From the NCBI RefSeq assembly GCF_000731675.1, contig NZ_JMIT01000005.1:57785-121784 (forward strand): a DNA stretch of 64,000 nt, in the 5' to 3' direction. Positions 50,422 to 60,460 of this stretch are shown piece by piece. The stretch comes from Pseudomonas capeferrum (GTDB taxonomy: Bacteria; Pseudomonadota; Gammaproteobacteria; Pseudomonadales; Pseudomonadaceae). Below the pieces are notes generated by a model. That model saw only the letters and a list, made by a program, of their open reading frames with translations, ran no database searches and had not been told where the DNA came from. The position numbers were made by a program, and so were the translations under genes. The first letter of the stretch is position 1; each line of letters opens with the position of its first letter.

Positions 50422-51824
50422 TGCAGGGCACAGCTACTCGGCCAGTTGCGCAGCAGCCGCGCCCGGTCACGGGCGTAGGCCGGGGCGAAGCTGAGCCCGG
50501 TGGCGTGCTGGCACATGGCGTCGAGGTCGATCAGCGACCATTGGCCGTTGTGCCAGAACAGGTTGTGGCCCTTGAAATCACCATGGCTGATGCGCTCGCG
50601 GATCAGTTGCTGCATCACCTTGACCAACGCATCGACCTGCTCTTCAGGCGCCTCGCCGTTTTCCACATAGGGCGCAAAGCACGCGGTCAGGTCCGGGCCA
50701 TCGACGAATTCGGTGACCAGGTACGCACGGCTGCGCAGCCCCATCACCCGTTGCTCCAGCACCGCCAACGGGCGCGGTGTGGCGATGTCGAGGAACTCCA
50801 AGCGGTGGCCTTCGATCCACGAGTGCCAGGCCCGGCTCGGGCGCCAGAAGCGCTTGAACCAGTGCGCGGTGTTCTTGATGTTGTAGCGCTTGAGCACCAA
50901 CGGGCGGCCATCGACGTCGATGCGAGCCACGCTGGCGGCGCCACCGGTCTTGTACAGGTGGCCGTTGTCGATCAGCGCATCAGCCTGCGCCAGCACCGGC
51001 AGCATCGCTTCGACTTCACCACGGCGGATCGCCCGCAGGCCCGAAAGGCTGCGCTCGACACTGAACAGTGTGCACTCGCGGCCGGCCTTTTCCAGGTAGT
51101 CCTTCTGGCGCCAGTTGCGCACCTTGTCGATCTGCTTTTGCAGCGCTTCCATCGGCAACGCGTGCTCGGCATTGGCCAGCAGGTAATGCACCAGCAGCTC
51201 TTCGATGAAGGGCTCCAGACGCTTGGGCAACTGGGCGAAGAACACCCCGAGGTTTTCCAGCACACGCGGGCGCGACAACTGCTGGCCCGGCGTCTCGGCC
51301 TTGATGCCCGCGCCATCGATCAGGTACAGCTTGGCGCCGTGGCGCAGCAGGTTGTCCAGGTGCAGGTCTTCCTGCCACAGGCCCTTGGCGTGCATCTGCG
51401 CCACCGCGGTCAGCGCTTCGCCCAGCACCAGGTGCTGTTCGTCGGCCAGTACCGGCAGGTGCTCAACGGCGGCCCAGGCATCGGCCAGGCTTTCTGCGCC
51501 ATCGAGAAACTCGAACAACAGCCAGCCGCCCTCGCCTTCCTTCAAGCCATCGGCCAGCAGCTTCGGCGTGGTCAGGCCTTGCTCGGCCAACAGCTTCACG
51601 CCCTGCAACTCGCGCTGGAAATGCCGCGCAGCGTTGCCCCCCACCAGCAACTTGGCCAGCACCGGCGTGCCACGCCAGACACCGGCACCGACATAGCGCT
51701 GGCCGGGCAGTACGCGCAGCAGGCTGAACAATTGCAGGTCGGCGCTACCGGCGGCATCGGCCAGGGTGATACTCAAGGGCAATGCCGGGGTGCGCCCGGC
51801 AGCTTTCAGTTCAGACAAACGCAT
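50382..51824 (-). CDS. Tandem-lobe LPS core kinase-like protein
   Basis: The 480 residues contain two kinase-like domains. The first has the catalytic loop WQEDLHLDNLL (Asp153) and LYLIDGAG. The second has SHGDFKGHNLFW (Asp416) and LIDLDAM. A homologue of similar size ends the P. aeruginosa LPS core operon (PA5006 region) and is linked to inner-core phosphorylation. It follows the next gene by one base of overlap. Its last codons are antisense to the 3' end of the DUF6543 gene. Confidence 0.85.
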   Translation of the reverse strand: MRLSELKAAGRTPALPLSITLADAAGSADLQLFSLLRVLPGQRYVGAGVWRGTPVLAKLLVGGNAARHFQRELQGVKLLAEQGLTTPKLLADGLKEGEGGWLLFEFLDGAESLADAWAAVEHLPVLADEQHLVLGEALTAVAQMHAKGLWQEDLHLDNLLRHGAKLYLIDGAGIKAETPGQQLSRPRVLENLGVFFAQLPKRLEPFIEELLVHYLLANAEHALPMEALQKQIDKVRNWRQKDYLEKAGRECTLFSVERSLSGLRAIRRGEVEAMLPVLAQADALIDNGHLYKTGGAASVARIDVDGRPLVLKRYNIKNTAHWFKRFWRPSRAWHSWIEGHRLEFLDIATPRPLAVLEQRVMGLRSRAYLVTEFVDGPDLTACFAPYVENGEAPEEQVDALVKVMQQLIRERISHGDFKGHNLFWHNGQWSLIDLDAMCQHATGLSFAPAYARDRARLLRNWPSSCALHQRLDRLLPRLAE

Positions 51825-52576
51825 CAGCGGGCCTCTTTTTCACGACGGCGTTGCGTCAGCCGTTGCAGCCAGTTGTCGACCAGGGCGCTGTCCGACGGCT
51901 GCGCCAGGTAGGCCGCCAGCAACTGACGCACATCCGCCTCACTCCAGGCACTGGCACGGCGCAGCAACGGCTCCAGGTCCTTGAGCCGGTCACGCATGCC
52001 GAACAGCAGCGGCCGGGTCTTTTCCAGGTCGATCAGTTGCGCGTCCCAGCCCTCGCGGCGCTGGCGCAAGAAAATATGCTTGGGGTAGAAGCAGCCATGT
52101 ACCTGCCCGGCGCTGTGCAGCGTGCGCGCCAACTGGCCGCAGGCTTCAAGGATGCCTTTGCGTTCGGCGTCGCCCAACTGCGGCCACTGGGCCAACAGGC
52201 TGTCCAGGTCGGCCCATTCGTCCAGCGCCCGGGTCATGAGGATTGCCCGGTGCTGGCCGGCCTGCTTGCGCTCGCCATAGAACACCGCCTGCAAAGCCGG
52301 GATGTGCAGCTTCTGGTAACGGCTGATATTGCGGAATTCGCGGGCGAAGGTCGGTTCGCCGAAGGGCCTGTGCAGGGTGCGGGTGAGGTAGTCGCTCTGG
52401 CGCTTGAGGTAGTAGCCTTTGCCTTCGAGCTCCAGGCGGAACACGCTGCTCCAGCCCCCGCGCCCGGTGTTGGGCTCGTCCACGGCATCGAGCTGCAGCG
52501 CCCACAGCGCCTCGAAGTCGTTCAAGCCGTGGCGTTTGAGCAGCGCGAGGTCTGCGCTGGCCAGGTAATCGGTCAT
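51824..52576 (-). CDS. InaA-type LPS kinase-like protein
   Basis: The 250 residues start MTDYLASADLALLKRHGL. The ATG at 52576 overlaps the previous stop (ATGA), and the longer upstream frame is not real. The kinase-like fold is seen in GYYLKRQSDY (Lys58) and LIDLEKTRP. The catalytic loop reads HGCFYPKHIFL, with Cys162 where Asp is expected. This may make it a pseudokinase or use another base. It sits between two kinases of the LPS operon. Confidence 0.82.
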   Translation of the reverse strand: MTDYLASADLALLKRHGLNDFEALWALQLDAVDEPNTGRGGWSSVFRLELEGKGYYLKRQSDYLTRTLHRPFGEPTFAREFRNISRYQKLHIPALQAVFYGERKQAGQHRAILMTRALDEWADLDSLLAQWPQLGDAERKGILEACGQLARTLHSAGQVHGCFYPKHIFLRQRREGWDAQLIDLEKTRPLLFGMRDRLKDLEPLLRRASAWSEADVRQLLAAYLAQPSDSALVDNWLQRLTQRRREKEAR

Positions 52577-53307
52577 TCCCTTCCCTCGAAAAAGCTCAGC
52601 ACCTGGCGGATCCGCTTCTTGTCGCGGGCATTGAGCCGGTCGCGACCGCGGTATTGCAGGTAGAAACGCAGGCGCTGGGTCGCCGACAGGTGGTATTTGG
52701 CGACCTTGTCCAGGCACGCCAGGTCTTTGATCATCCGGTGCCGCCACATGAAACCGCGCCAGAAGTCGCCGGTCGGGCAGTCGATGAAGAATAGCGTGCC
52801 CTGGTCGTCGACCAGCAAGTTGCGCCACTTCAGGTCGTTGTGGGCGAAACGGTGCTCGTGCATGACCCGAGTGTGGCGCGCCAGCTGTTGGCTGACATGC
52901 TCGACCCAGGCCCGGTCAGCCAGGCGTGCATCATTGCGCTCGGCCAGCGCCGACAAGTCTTCGGTGCGCGGCAGTTCACGGGTGATCATCGCCCCCCGGC
53001 CAAACGCCAGGCCCTTGCGTTCCAGGCCCCAGGCGACCACTTCGGCGGTGGGGATGCCCCACTTGGCGAACTGCTTGAGGTTCTGCCATTCGGCCTTGAT
53101 GCGCGGCCTGCCGAGGTAACGGCGCATGTGCTTGCCGGCGCCGGTGTAACGCTTGACGTAGTAATTGACGCCGTCACGCTCGATGCGCACCACCTCGCTG
53201 AGCGGGTCGCGGGTCAAGCGTTCGCCCTGGATGGCAAAGACGGCATCAAGGCTGCCGAAATCCGCCGCCAGGTGTTCGTAGCCGGGCGCCAGTGTCCAAC
53301 CCGACAT
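52573..53307 (-). CDS. LPS inner-core kinase, WapP-like
   Basis: The 244 residues equal the length I recall for P. aeruginosa WapP (PA5008). The catalytic loop AHNDLKWRNLLV has Asp158. VDDQGTLFFIDCPTGD gives the metal-binding Asp. It is believed to add phosphate to core heptose and is essential in P. aeruginosa. It abuts waaP, with one base of overlap at 53307. Confidence 0.88.
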   Translation of the reverse strand: MSGWTLAPGYEHLAADFGSLDAVFAIQGERLTRDPLSEVVRIERDGVNYYVKRYTGAGKHMRRYLGRPRIKAEWQNLKQFAKWGIPTAEVVAWGLERKGLAFGRGAMITRELPRTEDLSALAERNDARLADRAWVEHVSQQLARHTRVMHEHRFAHNDLKWRNLLVDDQGTLFFIDCPTGDFWRGFMWRHRMIKDLACLDKVAKYHLSATQRLRFYLQYRGRDRLNARDKKRIRQVLSFFEGRE

Positions 53308-54113
53308 CAGAGTGCATCCCCATAACGTTGCTTGCGGTCATAGAGTTTCTGCGCCTTGCGTTCCAGCCAGGCAAGCAGCGCGGCCTCTTCGGCAAGCACC
53401 TGGCGCAGCGGGCGCTGGAAGTAGCCACGCAGAAAACGCAATTTGTCGCGACGGGTCAGGCCGATGTCCAGCGCCGAGAAATACAGCGCGGCCAGGTCCT
53501 TGTCGCGCCAGCGGCGGCTGATGCTCGCCCGCGTCTGGGCACGGTGCAGGTCGATGACCGACAGCTTGAAGTCGTCTGCCGTCACCGGGCGGTCGGTGTG
53601 CAGCAGGAAGTGGCAGATGTAGCAGTCGCGGTGGTTGACCCCGGCGCGGTGCATGCCACCGGTCATCTTCGCCACTTCGGCGATCAGCGCACGCTTGAGG
53701 CGTGGCTCGGGCGCCTGCCTGACCCAATCGATGCTGAAGTCTTCCAGGCTGATGGTCGGCGCCAGCTCTTCGGTGACGATGAACGAGTGCTGGGTGGCCG
53801 GGTTGCTGCCGCGCTCGCCATAGGCGACTGCGGTCATGGTCGGCACACCGACCTCGTGCAGACGCTGGATGGCTCGCCATTCCTGGCCGGCACCGAGCAC
53901 CGGCAGCTTGGCGCTGAACAGGTTCTTGAAAATCTCGCCCCAACCGATGCCCCGGTGGATCTTGACGAAAAAGCCTTTGCCCTCGACCTCCGTGCGCAGA
54001 GTGCGGCGGCCTTCCAGCTCGCGGTATACCTCGCCTTGCAGCGCTTCCACGGCCTCGAAGGCATCACGCCCGGCCCACAGGCGCTTGAAGGGTTCGGCCA
54101 GTATCAGCTTCAT
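53307..54113 (-). CDS. waaP: LPS heptose kinase RfaP/WaaP
   Basis: WaaP phosphorylates heptose I of the inner core. The 268 residues match the P. aeruginosa protein length. Lys51 in FFVKIHRG and Asp163 in VNHRDCYICHFLL are the catalytic pair, and VIDLHRAQ follows. The ATG at 54113 overlaps the waaG stop by four bases. The phosphates bridge divalent cations and are essential to Pseudomonas envelope integrity. Confidence 0.92.
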   Translation of the reverse strand: MKLILAEPFKRLWAGRDAFEAVEALQGEVYRELEGRRTLRTEVEGKGFFVKIHRGIGWGEIFKNLFSAKLPVLGAGQEWRAIQRLHEVGVPTMTAVAYGERGSNPATQHSFIVTEELAPTISLEDFSIDWVRQAPEPRLKRALIAEVAKMTGGMHRAGVNHRDCYICHFLLHTDRPVTADDFKLSVIDLHRAQTRASISRRWRDKDLAALYFSALDIGLTRRDKLRFLRGYFQRPLRQVLAEEAALLAWLERKAQKLYDRKQRYGDAL

Positions 54114-55234
54114 GCGGTCTCCTGCCCCAGGATCACGTCGGCAGCATGCTGCGGCATGCTGTACAGGTCGGCCGTATCGGCAAAGGCCAGGCCATTGCGC
54201 GACCAGTCGGCGCGCGCCTGCGGGTCTTCGAGCATGCGTTGCAGGTAGCCATTGAGTTGTTCCTGCTCGAACGGCTCGTCCAGGACCAGGCCGCAGTCGG
54301 CCTCGGCAATGTAGTGGGCGTAGCCACACACCTTGGACACCAGCACCGGCAGGCCTGCCACCAGGGCTTCGAGCAGCACGGTGCCGGTGTTTTCGTTGTA
54401 GGCCGGGTGAATCAGCAGGTCGGCGCCCAGCAGGAAGCGCGGGATGTCGCTACGCCCCTTGAGGAACTGCACCTGGTCGCCCAAGCCGAGGGTGGCGCTT
54501 TGCAGCTGGAACACCTTGGGGTCGTCCTGGCCGATGACCATCAGGCGGGTGCGCTTGCGCAACGCCGACGGCAGTGCGGCCAAGGCCTTGAGGCTACGGT
54601 CGACGCCCTTGGTCTTGAACCCCGAACCAATCTGCACCAGCAGCAGGTCATCGTCCGCCAGGTTGAATTCCTTGCGGAACCCGGCGCGGATCTCGGCGGC
54701 ATTGGCCGGCGCGCGGCGATCCGGGGAAATGCCCGGCGGCAGCAGGTGGAAGCGTTCTGCCGGGGTGCCGTAATGTTTGACGAACAGCGGCTGCTGCACC
54801 TCGGAGATCATCAGCACCTCGGTTTTCGCATCCTTGGCGAACACCGCCCGCTCGTACGCGGCAAAGTGCCGGTAGCGGCCCCAGCGCTTGTACAGGCCGC
54901 CGCGCAGGGTCTGGGCCTTGTCTTCGAAGCAGCCGTCGGCGGCGTAGTACACGTCCAGCCCCGGCATCTTGTTGAAGCCGATCAGGCGGTCGACCGGGCG
55001 CTTGGCAAGGTCGGCGGCCATCCAGGCGCTGAGCTTCTCGTTGCGCCGGTGGTTGAACAGCGCCTTGACCGGCGCCACCAGCACTTCGAAGCCCGGCGGA
55101 ATATCACCTTCCCAGATCAGCGTGTACACGCGAATCTGATGGCCGCGCTTCTGGCATTCCAGGGCAATGCGCATGAAGTCGCGCTGCAGCCCGCCGAAGG
55201 GGAAATATTTGTAAAGCACGAAAGCCAGTTGCAT
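54110..55234 (-). CDS. waaG: LPS core glycosyltransferase WaaG
   Basis: This 374-residue GT4 family transferase adds the first outer-core hexose to heptose II. The start MQLAFVLYKYFPFGGLQRDFMRIA is typical of WaaG. The E-x7-E motif lies in HPAYNENTGTVLLEALVAGLPVL. Its start codon overlaps the waaC stop by one base (TAATG). Confidence 0.92.
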   Translation of the reverse strand: MQLAFVLYKYFPFGGLQRDFMRIALECQKRGHQIRVYTLIWEGDIPPGFEVLVAPVKALFNHRRNEKLSAWMAADLAKRPVDRLIGFNKMPGLDVYYAADGCFEDKAQTLRGGLYKRWGRYRHFAAYERAVFAKDAKTEVLMISEVQQPLFVKHYGTPAERFHLLPPGISPDRRAPANAAEIRAGFRKEFNLADDDLLLVQIGSGFKTKGVDRSLKALAALPSALRKRTRLMVIGQDDPKVFQLQSATLGLGDQVQFLKGRSDIPRFLLGADLLIHPAYNENTGTVLLEALVAGLPVLVSKVCGYAHYIAEADCGLVLDEPFEQEQLNGYLQRMLEDPQARADWSRNGLAFADTADLYSMPQHAADVILGQETA

Positions 55235-56292
55235 TAACGAACATCCTCAGCCAGCAGCAACGCGCTCAAGCGGCTCGCCACATGCTCGGGATTCAGGCGA
55301 GTGAAGCACAGTGGCCACTCGCGTTTGAGATCGAACCGGCGCAGGTCATCGGCGCTCGGTTTGTAGGTGCACTTCTTCTGCAGGCAGGGCGCGCAGGGGA
55401 AATCGCTGGCCTGGTGAACCTGGGCGCGGCCATAGGCGCCGGTCAGGCCAGGGTTGGTCGGGCCAAACAGCGAAATGGTCGGCACGTCCAGCGCTGCGGC
55501 CAGATGGCCCAGGCCGGTGTCCACGGCCACGCAGGCCTTGGCCGCAGCCAGCACGCGGGCGACGCCGACAAGGTTCAATTTGGGCAGCACCTGGCAGTTG
55601 TTCAAGCCCTGGGCGATACGCTCGGCGCGCGCCTTCTCGGCCGGGTTGCCCCAGGGCAGGCGCACTTGCAGCTTGCGCCGGCCCATGCGCTCGGCCAGCT
55701 CGCGCCAGTAGGCCTCGGGCCAATGCTTGGTGGCCCAGGTGGTGCCGTGCAGGAATACCACGTAGGGGGCGGCTGGCGGCAATTGCAGGCGATCAAGGTC
55801 CAGGCCGTAGTTGCCGATGCCCTCCGGCAGGTCATAGGCCAGGGCCATGGCGAACAGTTGACGCACCCGCTCCACGGCGTGCTGGCCAACCGCGACCGAC
55901 AGCGGCCGGTCATAGAAGCGGCTGGCCAGGCCTTCGCGGGCCGAGTAGCGGTCCAGCCCGGCCACCGGTGCCTTGACGTATCGGGTCAGCCAGGCCGATT
56001 TGACCAGGCCCTGGGCATCGATCACCAGGTCGTACTTGCGCGCGCGAACACGCTGCTTGAACGCCTTCCACTCGCCGCTCTTCAGGGTCTGCCAGAGATG
56101 CTTGCGCCAGCGCCGGATCGCCACCGGGATCACCTCGTCGACCGCAGGGTGCCAGCTGGGGATCTCGGCAAAGCCTTCTTCCACCACCCAGTCGAAACGA
56201 ATGCCCGGTATGGCGTGGGCGGCATCGGTGATTGCCGGCAGGGTATGGATCACATCCCCCAGCGACGAAGTCTTGATGATCAGTACCCGCAC
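55234..56292 (-). CDS. waaC: LPS heptosyltransferase I
   Basis: WaaC transfers the first heptose to Kdo. The 352 residues start MRVLIIKTSSLGDVIHTLPAI, a GT9 family hallmark. VAVDTGLGHLAAALDVPTISLFGPTNPGLTG is the C-terminal sugar-nucleotide site. It directly abuts waaF without spacing. Confidence 0.94.
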   Translation of the reverse strand: MRVLIIKTSSLGDVIHTLPAITDAAHAIPGIRFDWVVEEGFAEIPSWHPAVDEVIPVAIRRWRKHLWQTLKSGEWKAFKQRVRARKYDLVIDAQGLVKSAWLTRYVKAPVAGLDRYSAREGLASRFYDRPLSVAVGQHAVERVRQLFAMALAYDLPEGIGNYGLDLDRLQLPPAAPYVVFLHGTTWATKHWPEAYWRELAERMGRRKLQVRLPWGNPAEKARAERIAQGLNNCQVLPKLNLVGVARVLAAAKACVAVDTGLGHLAAALDVPTISLFGPTNPGLTGAYGRAQVHQASDFPCAPCLQKKCTYKPSADDLRRFDLKREWPLCFTRLNPEHVASRLSALLLAEDVR

Positions 56293-57342
56293 TTAGTCGA
56301 CCTCGGCCACGGTATCGATCAGGTTCGGACCACCCAGGCTGTGCAAGGCGGCGATGACGCGCTGCGGTTCGAGCAGGCGCAGGCAGTTGTAGTGCCCGAA
56401 GCGGCAGGTACGGTCGAAACAAGGGCTGCATTCGATGCCGGTGCGCACCACTTCGACGTGCTCGGCCAGCGGCGGCGTGAAGCCCGGCGAGGTCGAGCCA
56501 TAGACGGCGACCAGCGGGCGGTTCAGCGCGGCAGCCACGTGCATCAGCCCAGAGTCGTTGGACACCACCGAATCGGCGCAGGACATCAAGTCGATGGCCT
56601 CGGCCAGCGAGGTTTCACCCGCCAGGTTGTACGATTCTTCACGCAGCCCCGGGATCAGCCGGTCGCGGATCTGCTCACCGACCGGGTGATCGCTTTTCGA
56701 GCCGAACAGCCACACCTGCCAGCCCTGGCGGATCATGGCGTCGGCCACGGCGGCGTAGTGCTCGGCCGGCCAGCGCTTGGCCTCGCCAAATTCAGCACCA
56801 GGGCACAACGCCAGCACCGGGCGGTCCAGCGCCAGGCCGAACTTGGCCAGGGCCAGGTCGCGGCTCTGCGCCTCGATCTGCAGGCTGGGGCGCGGGTAGG
56901 GTTGCGGCAGCTCGGCACCCGGCGCATAGGCCAGGGCCATGAAGCGCTCGATCATCAGCGGGTAGCGCGCCTTGTCCAGCTTGCGCACGTCGTTGAGCAG
57001 GCCGAAACGCATCTCGCCGCGCCAGCCGGTGCGTTTGGGGATACCGGCAAAAAACGGTACCAACGCCGATTTCAGCGAGTTGGGCAGCAGGATCGCCTGG
57101 TCGTACTGGCCGGCCAGGGACTTGCCGATGCGCCGCCGCGTGGCCAGCTCCAGCGCGCCATGGCCGAGCGGGAAGCTCAAGGCCTGACGCACTTCGGGCA
57201 TGCGTTCGAGGATCGGCCGGCTCCACTCGGGCGCCAGCACGTCGATCACGCAGTCGGGGTGCTGCTGTTTCAGGCACTGGAACAGGGTCTGCGCCATTAC
57301 CATGTCGCCGACCCAGCTGGGGCCAATGATCAGTATTCTCAT
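56293..57342 (-). CDS. waaF: LPS heptosyltransferase II
   Basis: WaaF adds the second heptose. The 349 residues start MRILIIGPSWVGDMVMAQTL, with VVSNDSGLMHVAAALNRPLVAVYGSTSP near the end (GT9). The ATG at 57342 is preferred; the longer frame is unlike the family. It is the first gene of the seven-gene leftward LPS operon. Confidence 0.94.
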   Translation of the reverse strand: MRILIIGPSWVGDMVMAQTLFQCLKQQHPDCVIDVLAPEWSRPILERMPEVRQALSFPLGHGALELATRRRIGKSLAGQYDQAILLPNSLKSALVPFFAGIPKRTGWRGEMRFGLLNDVRKLDKARYPLMIERFMALAYAPGAELPQPYPRPSLQIEAQSRDLALAKFGLALDRPVLALCPGAEFGEAKRWPAEHYAAVADAMIRQGWQVWLFGSKSDHPVGEQIRDRLIPGLREESYNLAGETSLAEAIDLMSCADSVVSNDSGLMHVAAALNRPLVAVYGSTSPGFTPPLAEHVEVVRTGIECSPCFDRTCRFGHYNCLRLLEPQRVIAALHSLGGPNLIDTVAEVD

Positions 57343-57499
57343 GCTTAGTCCAGAAACGCTCGGGGAGGCTGCAGGCTGCGGTACAGCCTGGCCTCCCCTC
57401 TTTATATTCAGGCTATGTGGCGGACAGTGTACCACCGGTGGTGGAACATGGGCCTCCAGGCCCCCGGAGCGGCCCTGCCGGGGCGCCGGACCGGTCGGA

Positions 57500-57520
57500 A
57501 AGGGCCGCCAAGCGGCCCCG
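57500..57520 (-). terminator. Hairpin after glnE
   Basis: A GGGCCGC-TTG-GCGGCCC stem read on the minus strand is followed by TTTCC, about 10 bases after the glnE stop. It is a short, moderate terminator. Confidence 0.55.
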
Positions 57521-57526
57521 GCAATC

Positions 57527-60460
57527 TCAACTCAGCCCAAGCTCGCCCCAGATGCGCCGTACCTCACGACGCTCATCGGCAAACTGCGCCGCATCGATCA
57601 CCCCGGCCTGCTTCTGCAAGGCCTGGCGGTGGGAGGCAGAACGGAACGCCTTGTACACCTCGCGCAACAGTACCGCGTCACTGGCCGGCATCAAGCCCGC
57701 CTGCTCCAGCTCTTCCAGAATGCGGATGTTATCGGTCCATCGAAGTATGGCCGGATGGTCAAAAGACCAGGCCAAAGCGGCGTATTGCACCATAAATTCG
57801 ATATCGACGATACCGCCGGCATCCTGCTTGATATCGAACGCAACCCCGGCATCGAACGCATTCGCCGCCGTGCCGGCGGCGGTAGCCTTGGTACCGAGAT
57901 TGCCGCGCATCTTGGCGCGCATTTCACTGACTTCGGTGCGCAATTTCTCAAGGTCACGGGCCTGCCCCAACACCTTGGCGCGTACGCCTTCGAACGCTGC
58001 GCCCACCTGCTTGCAGCCGACCAGCACGCGGGCCCGCACCAGGGCCTGGTGCTCCCAGGTCCAGGCTTCGTTCTGCTGATAGCGCTCGAATGCACCGAGC
58101 GAACTCACCAGCAGCCCCGAAGCGCCGGACGGGCGCAGGCGCATGTCCACGTCGTAGAGCTGCCCGGAGTTGGTCTGGGTGGTCAGCAGGTGGATGATGC
58201 GCTGGCCCAGGCGGGTGAAAAACTGCGCACTGTCGATGGGCTTGTCGCCATCGGTTTCGGCCTGCGGGTCACCGTCGTGGATGAACACCAGGTCCAGGTC
58301 CGAGCCATGGCCCAGCTCCAGGCCACCGACCTTGCCGTAGCCAATGATGATGAAACCCGGGTCGCACAGGCTGCCATCACTGCGCTTGGGCTGGCCGTGG
58401 CGGGCCACGGTCTGGCGCCAGGCCAGCGCCAGCACCTGGTCAAGGATGGCTTCGGCCAGCCAGGTCAGGTAGTCGCTGACTTTCATCAACGGCAGGTTGC
58501 CGCTGATTTCCGAGGCGGCCACACGCAAGCTATGGGCCAGCTTGAAGTGGCGCAGCGCCTCCATCTGCTGCTCCAGGTCGTCCTCGGGGATGCGCGTCAA
58601 ACGCTCGCGCAGTTCGCTGGCCAGCTCCGGCGCCAGTGGCGGGCTGAACAGCCGGCCTTCGTTGAGCAGTTCGTCGAGCAGCAACGGGTAGCGGGCAATC
58701 TGTTCGGCGATCCACGGGCTGGCCGCGCACAGGGTCAACAGCCGGCGCAGGGCCCCCGGGTTTTCGGTGAGCAGCACCAAGTAGGCCGAACGCCGCGCGA
58801 CCGCCTCGACCAGCGGCAGCACCCGCTCAAGCACCAGATCAGGGTCTTGATGCTCGACGGCCTGGGCCAGCAGCCGTGGGATGAAGGCATCCAGGCGCTC
58901 GCGGCCAATGCGCTGCATCGACCGCAGCTGCGGGCTGGAGCGCAACCCGGCCAGGCGGCGCAAGGCATCGGCAGGCTGCTTGAAGCCGGCTTCTTCGAGC
59001 TGCCGGCAGGCGGCGTCTTCATCCTGCGCCTGCTCCCACAGCGGCGACCACTCGCCACCCACCACCAGCTCACCCTCGCCGTCTTCGTCATCCGGGTCGG
59101 CGATCACCTGGCGGAAGTGCCAGTCGACACGGCCACGCCATTGCATCAACTGGTCATGGAAGCCCTGCCAGTCGGCGAAGCCCAGGATATAGGCCACACG
59201 CGCCTGGTCTGTCTCGCTGTCTGGCAGCATCTGGGTCTGGCGGTCGGCGATGGCCTGGATGGCGTGCTCGGTATAGCGTAGGAACTCGTAGCCTTCGCGC
59301 AGCTCGGCCACCACCGCCGGCGGCAGGTAACCTTGGCCTTCGAGGGTCGCCAGCACCTTGAGCAAGGGCCGTTGCTGCAGGCTCAGGTCACGCCCGCCGT
59401 GGATCAGCTGGAAGGCCTGGGCGATGAATTCCACCTCGCGGATGCCGCCGGCACCCAGCTTGATGTTCTCGGACATGCCCTTGCGCCGCACCTCCTGCTG
59501 GATCAACTGCTTCATGGTGCGCAGGGCCTCGATGGCCGAGAAGTCCAGGTAACGGCGATAGACGAACGGGCGCAGCATCTCTTGCAACTGGGCGCCTGCC
59601 ACCTGGTCACCGGCCACTACCCGGGCCTTGATCATGGCGTAGCGCTCCCAGTCACGGCCCTGGTCCTGGTAGTACTGTTCCAGGGCATTGAAGCTCAGTA
59701 CCAGCGAACCGGCCGAACCATAGGGGCGCAGGCGCATGTCGACGCGGAACACGAAACCGTCGACGGTGACCGGGTCCAGGGCCTTGATCAGGCGCTGGCC
59801 CAGGCGGGTGAAGAACTCCTGGTTGTCCAACGAGCGCTTGACCCCTTCGGTCTCGCCGCCCTCGGGGAAGGCGAAGATCAGGTCGATGTCCGACGACAGG
59901 TTCAGCTCTACCGCCCCCAGCTTGCCCATGCCCAGCACCACCATGTGCTGCGGCTGGCCGCTGCGGTGGCCGATGGGCGTGCCGAACTGCTGGCAATGGC
60001 GTGGGTACAGCCATTGATAGGCTTCGTCGATGGCGGCGTCGGCAAGGTCGGAGAGGTCGCGGCAGGTTTCACCCAGTTCGGCCTGGCGGGTGATGTCGCG
60101 CCAGATGATGCGCACCTGCTGACGGTTGCGCTCGCGGCGCAGGTTACGCGCAAGCGCGTCTTCGCTTTGCGCGGCCTGGGCCACGGCAGCGACTTGCGCG
60201 CGCAATTCACCGGGCGCATAGCGCCGCTCGAGTTCCCCACTGGCCATCAGCGCAAACAGCATGGCCGGCTCGCGCTGGGCCTGGCCGAGGACGAAGTCGC
60301 TGGCGGCGGCAACCTGGTCGAACTGTTGCCGATGGGCCGGGCTCCAAGCGTTCAGGTCGAGTTCGGGGTGGCCAGCCACGGCATCGCTGAGGAACTGCTG
60401 ATTACGAGCGACCAGCGGTTGCAGGGTGGCGGGCAGATCGAGCGGCAAAGGCAGGCGCAT
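57527..60460 (-). CDS. glnE: Bifunctional glutamine synthetase adenylyltransferase/deadenylylase
   Basis: GlnE adds or removes AMP on glutamine synthetase in response to PII. The 977 residues contain two nucleotidyltransferase domains: NLSSDIDLIFAFPEG (Asp191, Asp193) for deadenylylation and GHGSDLDLVFIHDGD (near 720) for adenylylation. The full length indicates an intact protein. Confidence 0.95.
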   Translation of the reverse strand: MRLPLPLDLPATLQPLVARNQQFLSDAVAGHPELDLNAWSPAHRQQFDQVAAASDFVLGQAQREPAMLFALMASGELERRYAPGELRAQVAAVAQAAQSEDALARNLRRERNRQQVRIIWRDITRQAELGETCRDLSDLADAAIDEAYQWLYPRHCQQFGTPIGHRSGQPQHMVVLGMGKLGAVELNLSSDIDLIFAFPEGGETEGVKRSLDNQEFFTRLGQRLIKALDPVTVDGFVFRVDMRLRPYGSAGSLVLSFNALEQYYQDQGRDWERYAMIKARVVAGDQVAGAQLQEMLRPFVYRRYLDFSAIEALRTMKQLIQQEVRRKGMSENIKLGAGGIREVEFIAQAFQLIHGGRDLSLQQRPLLKVLATLEGQGYLPPAVVAELREGYEFLRYTEHAIQAIADRQTQMLPDSETDQARVAYILGFADWQGFHDQLMQWRGRVDWHFRQVIADPDDEDGEGELVVGGEWSPLWEQAQDEDAACRQLEEAGFKQPADALRRLAGLRSSPQLRSMQRIGRERLDAFIPRLLAQAVEHQDPDLVLERVLPLVEAVARRSAYLVLLTENPGALRRLLTLCAASPWIAEQIARYPLLLDELLNEGRLFSPPLAPELASELRERLTRIPEDDLEQQMEALRHFKLAHSLRVAASEISGNLPLMKVSDYLTWLAEAILDQVLALAWRQTVARHGQPKRSDGSLCDPGFIIIGYGKVGGLELGHGSDLDLVFIHDGDPQAETDGDKPIDSAQFFTRLGQRIIHLLTTQTNSGQLYDVDMRLRPSGASGLLVSSLGAFERYQQNEAWTWEHQALVRARVLVGCKQVGAAFEGVRAKVLGQARDLEKLRTEVSEMRAKMRGNLGTKATAAGTAANAFDAGVAFDIKQDAGGIVDIEFMVQYAALAWSFDHPAILRWTDNIRILEELEQAGLMPASDAVLLREVYKAFRSASHRQALQKQAGVIDAAQFADERREVRRIWGELGLS

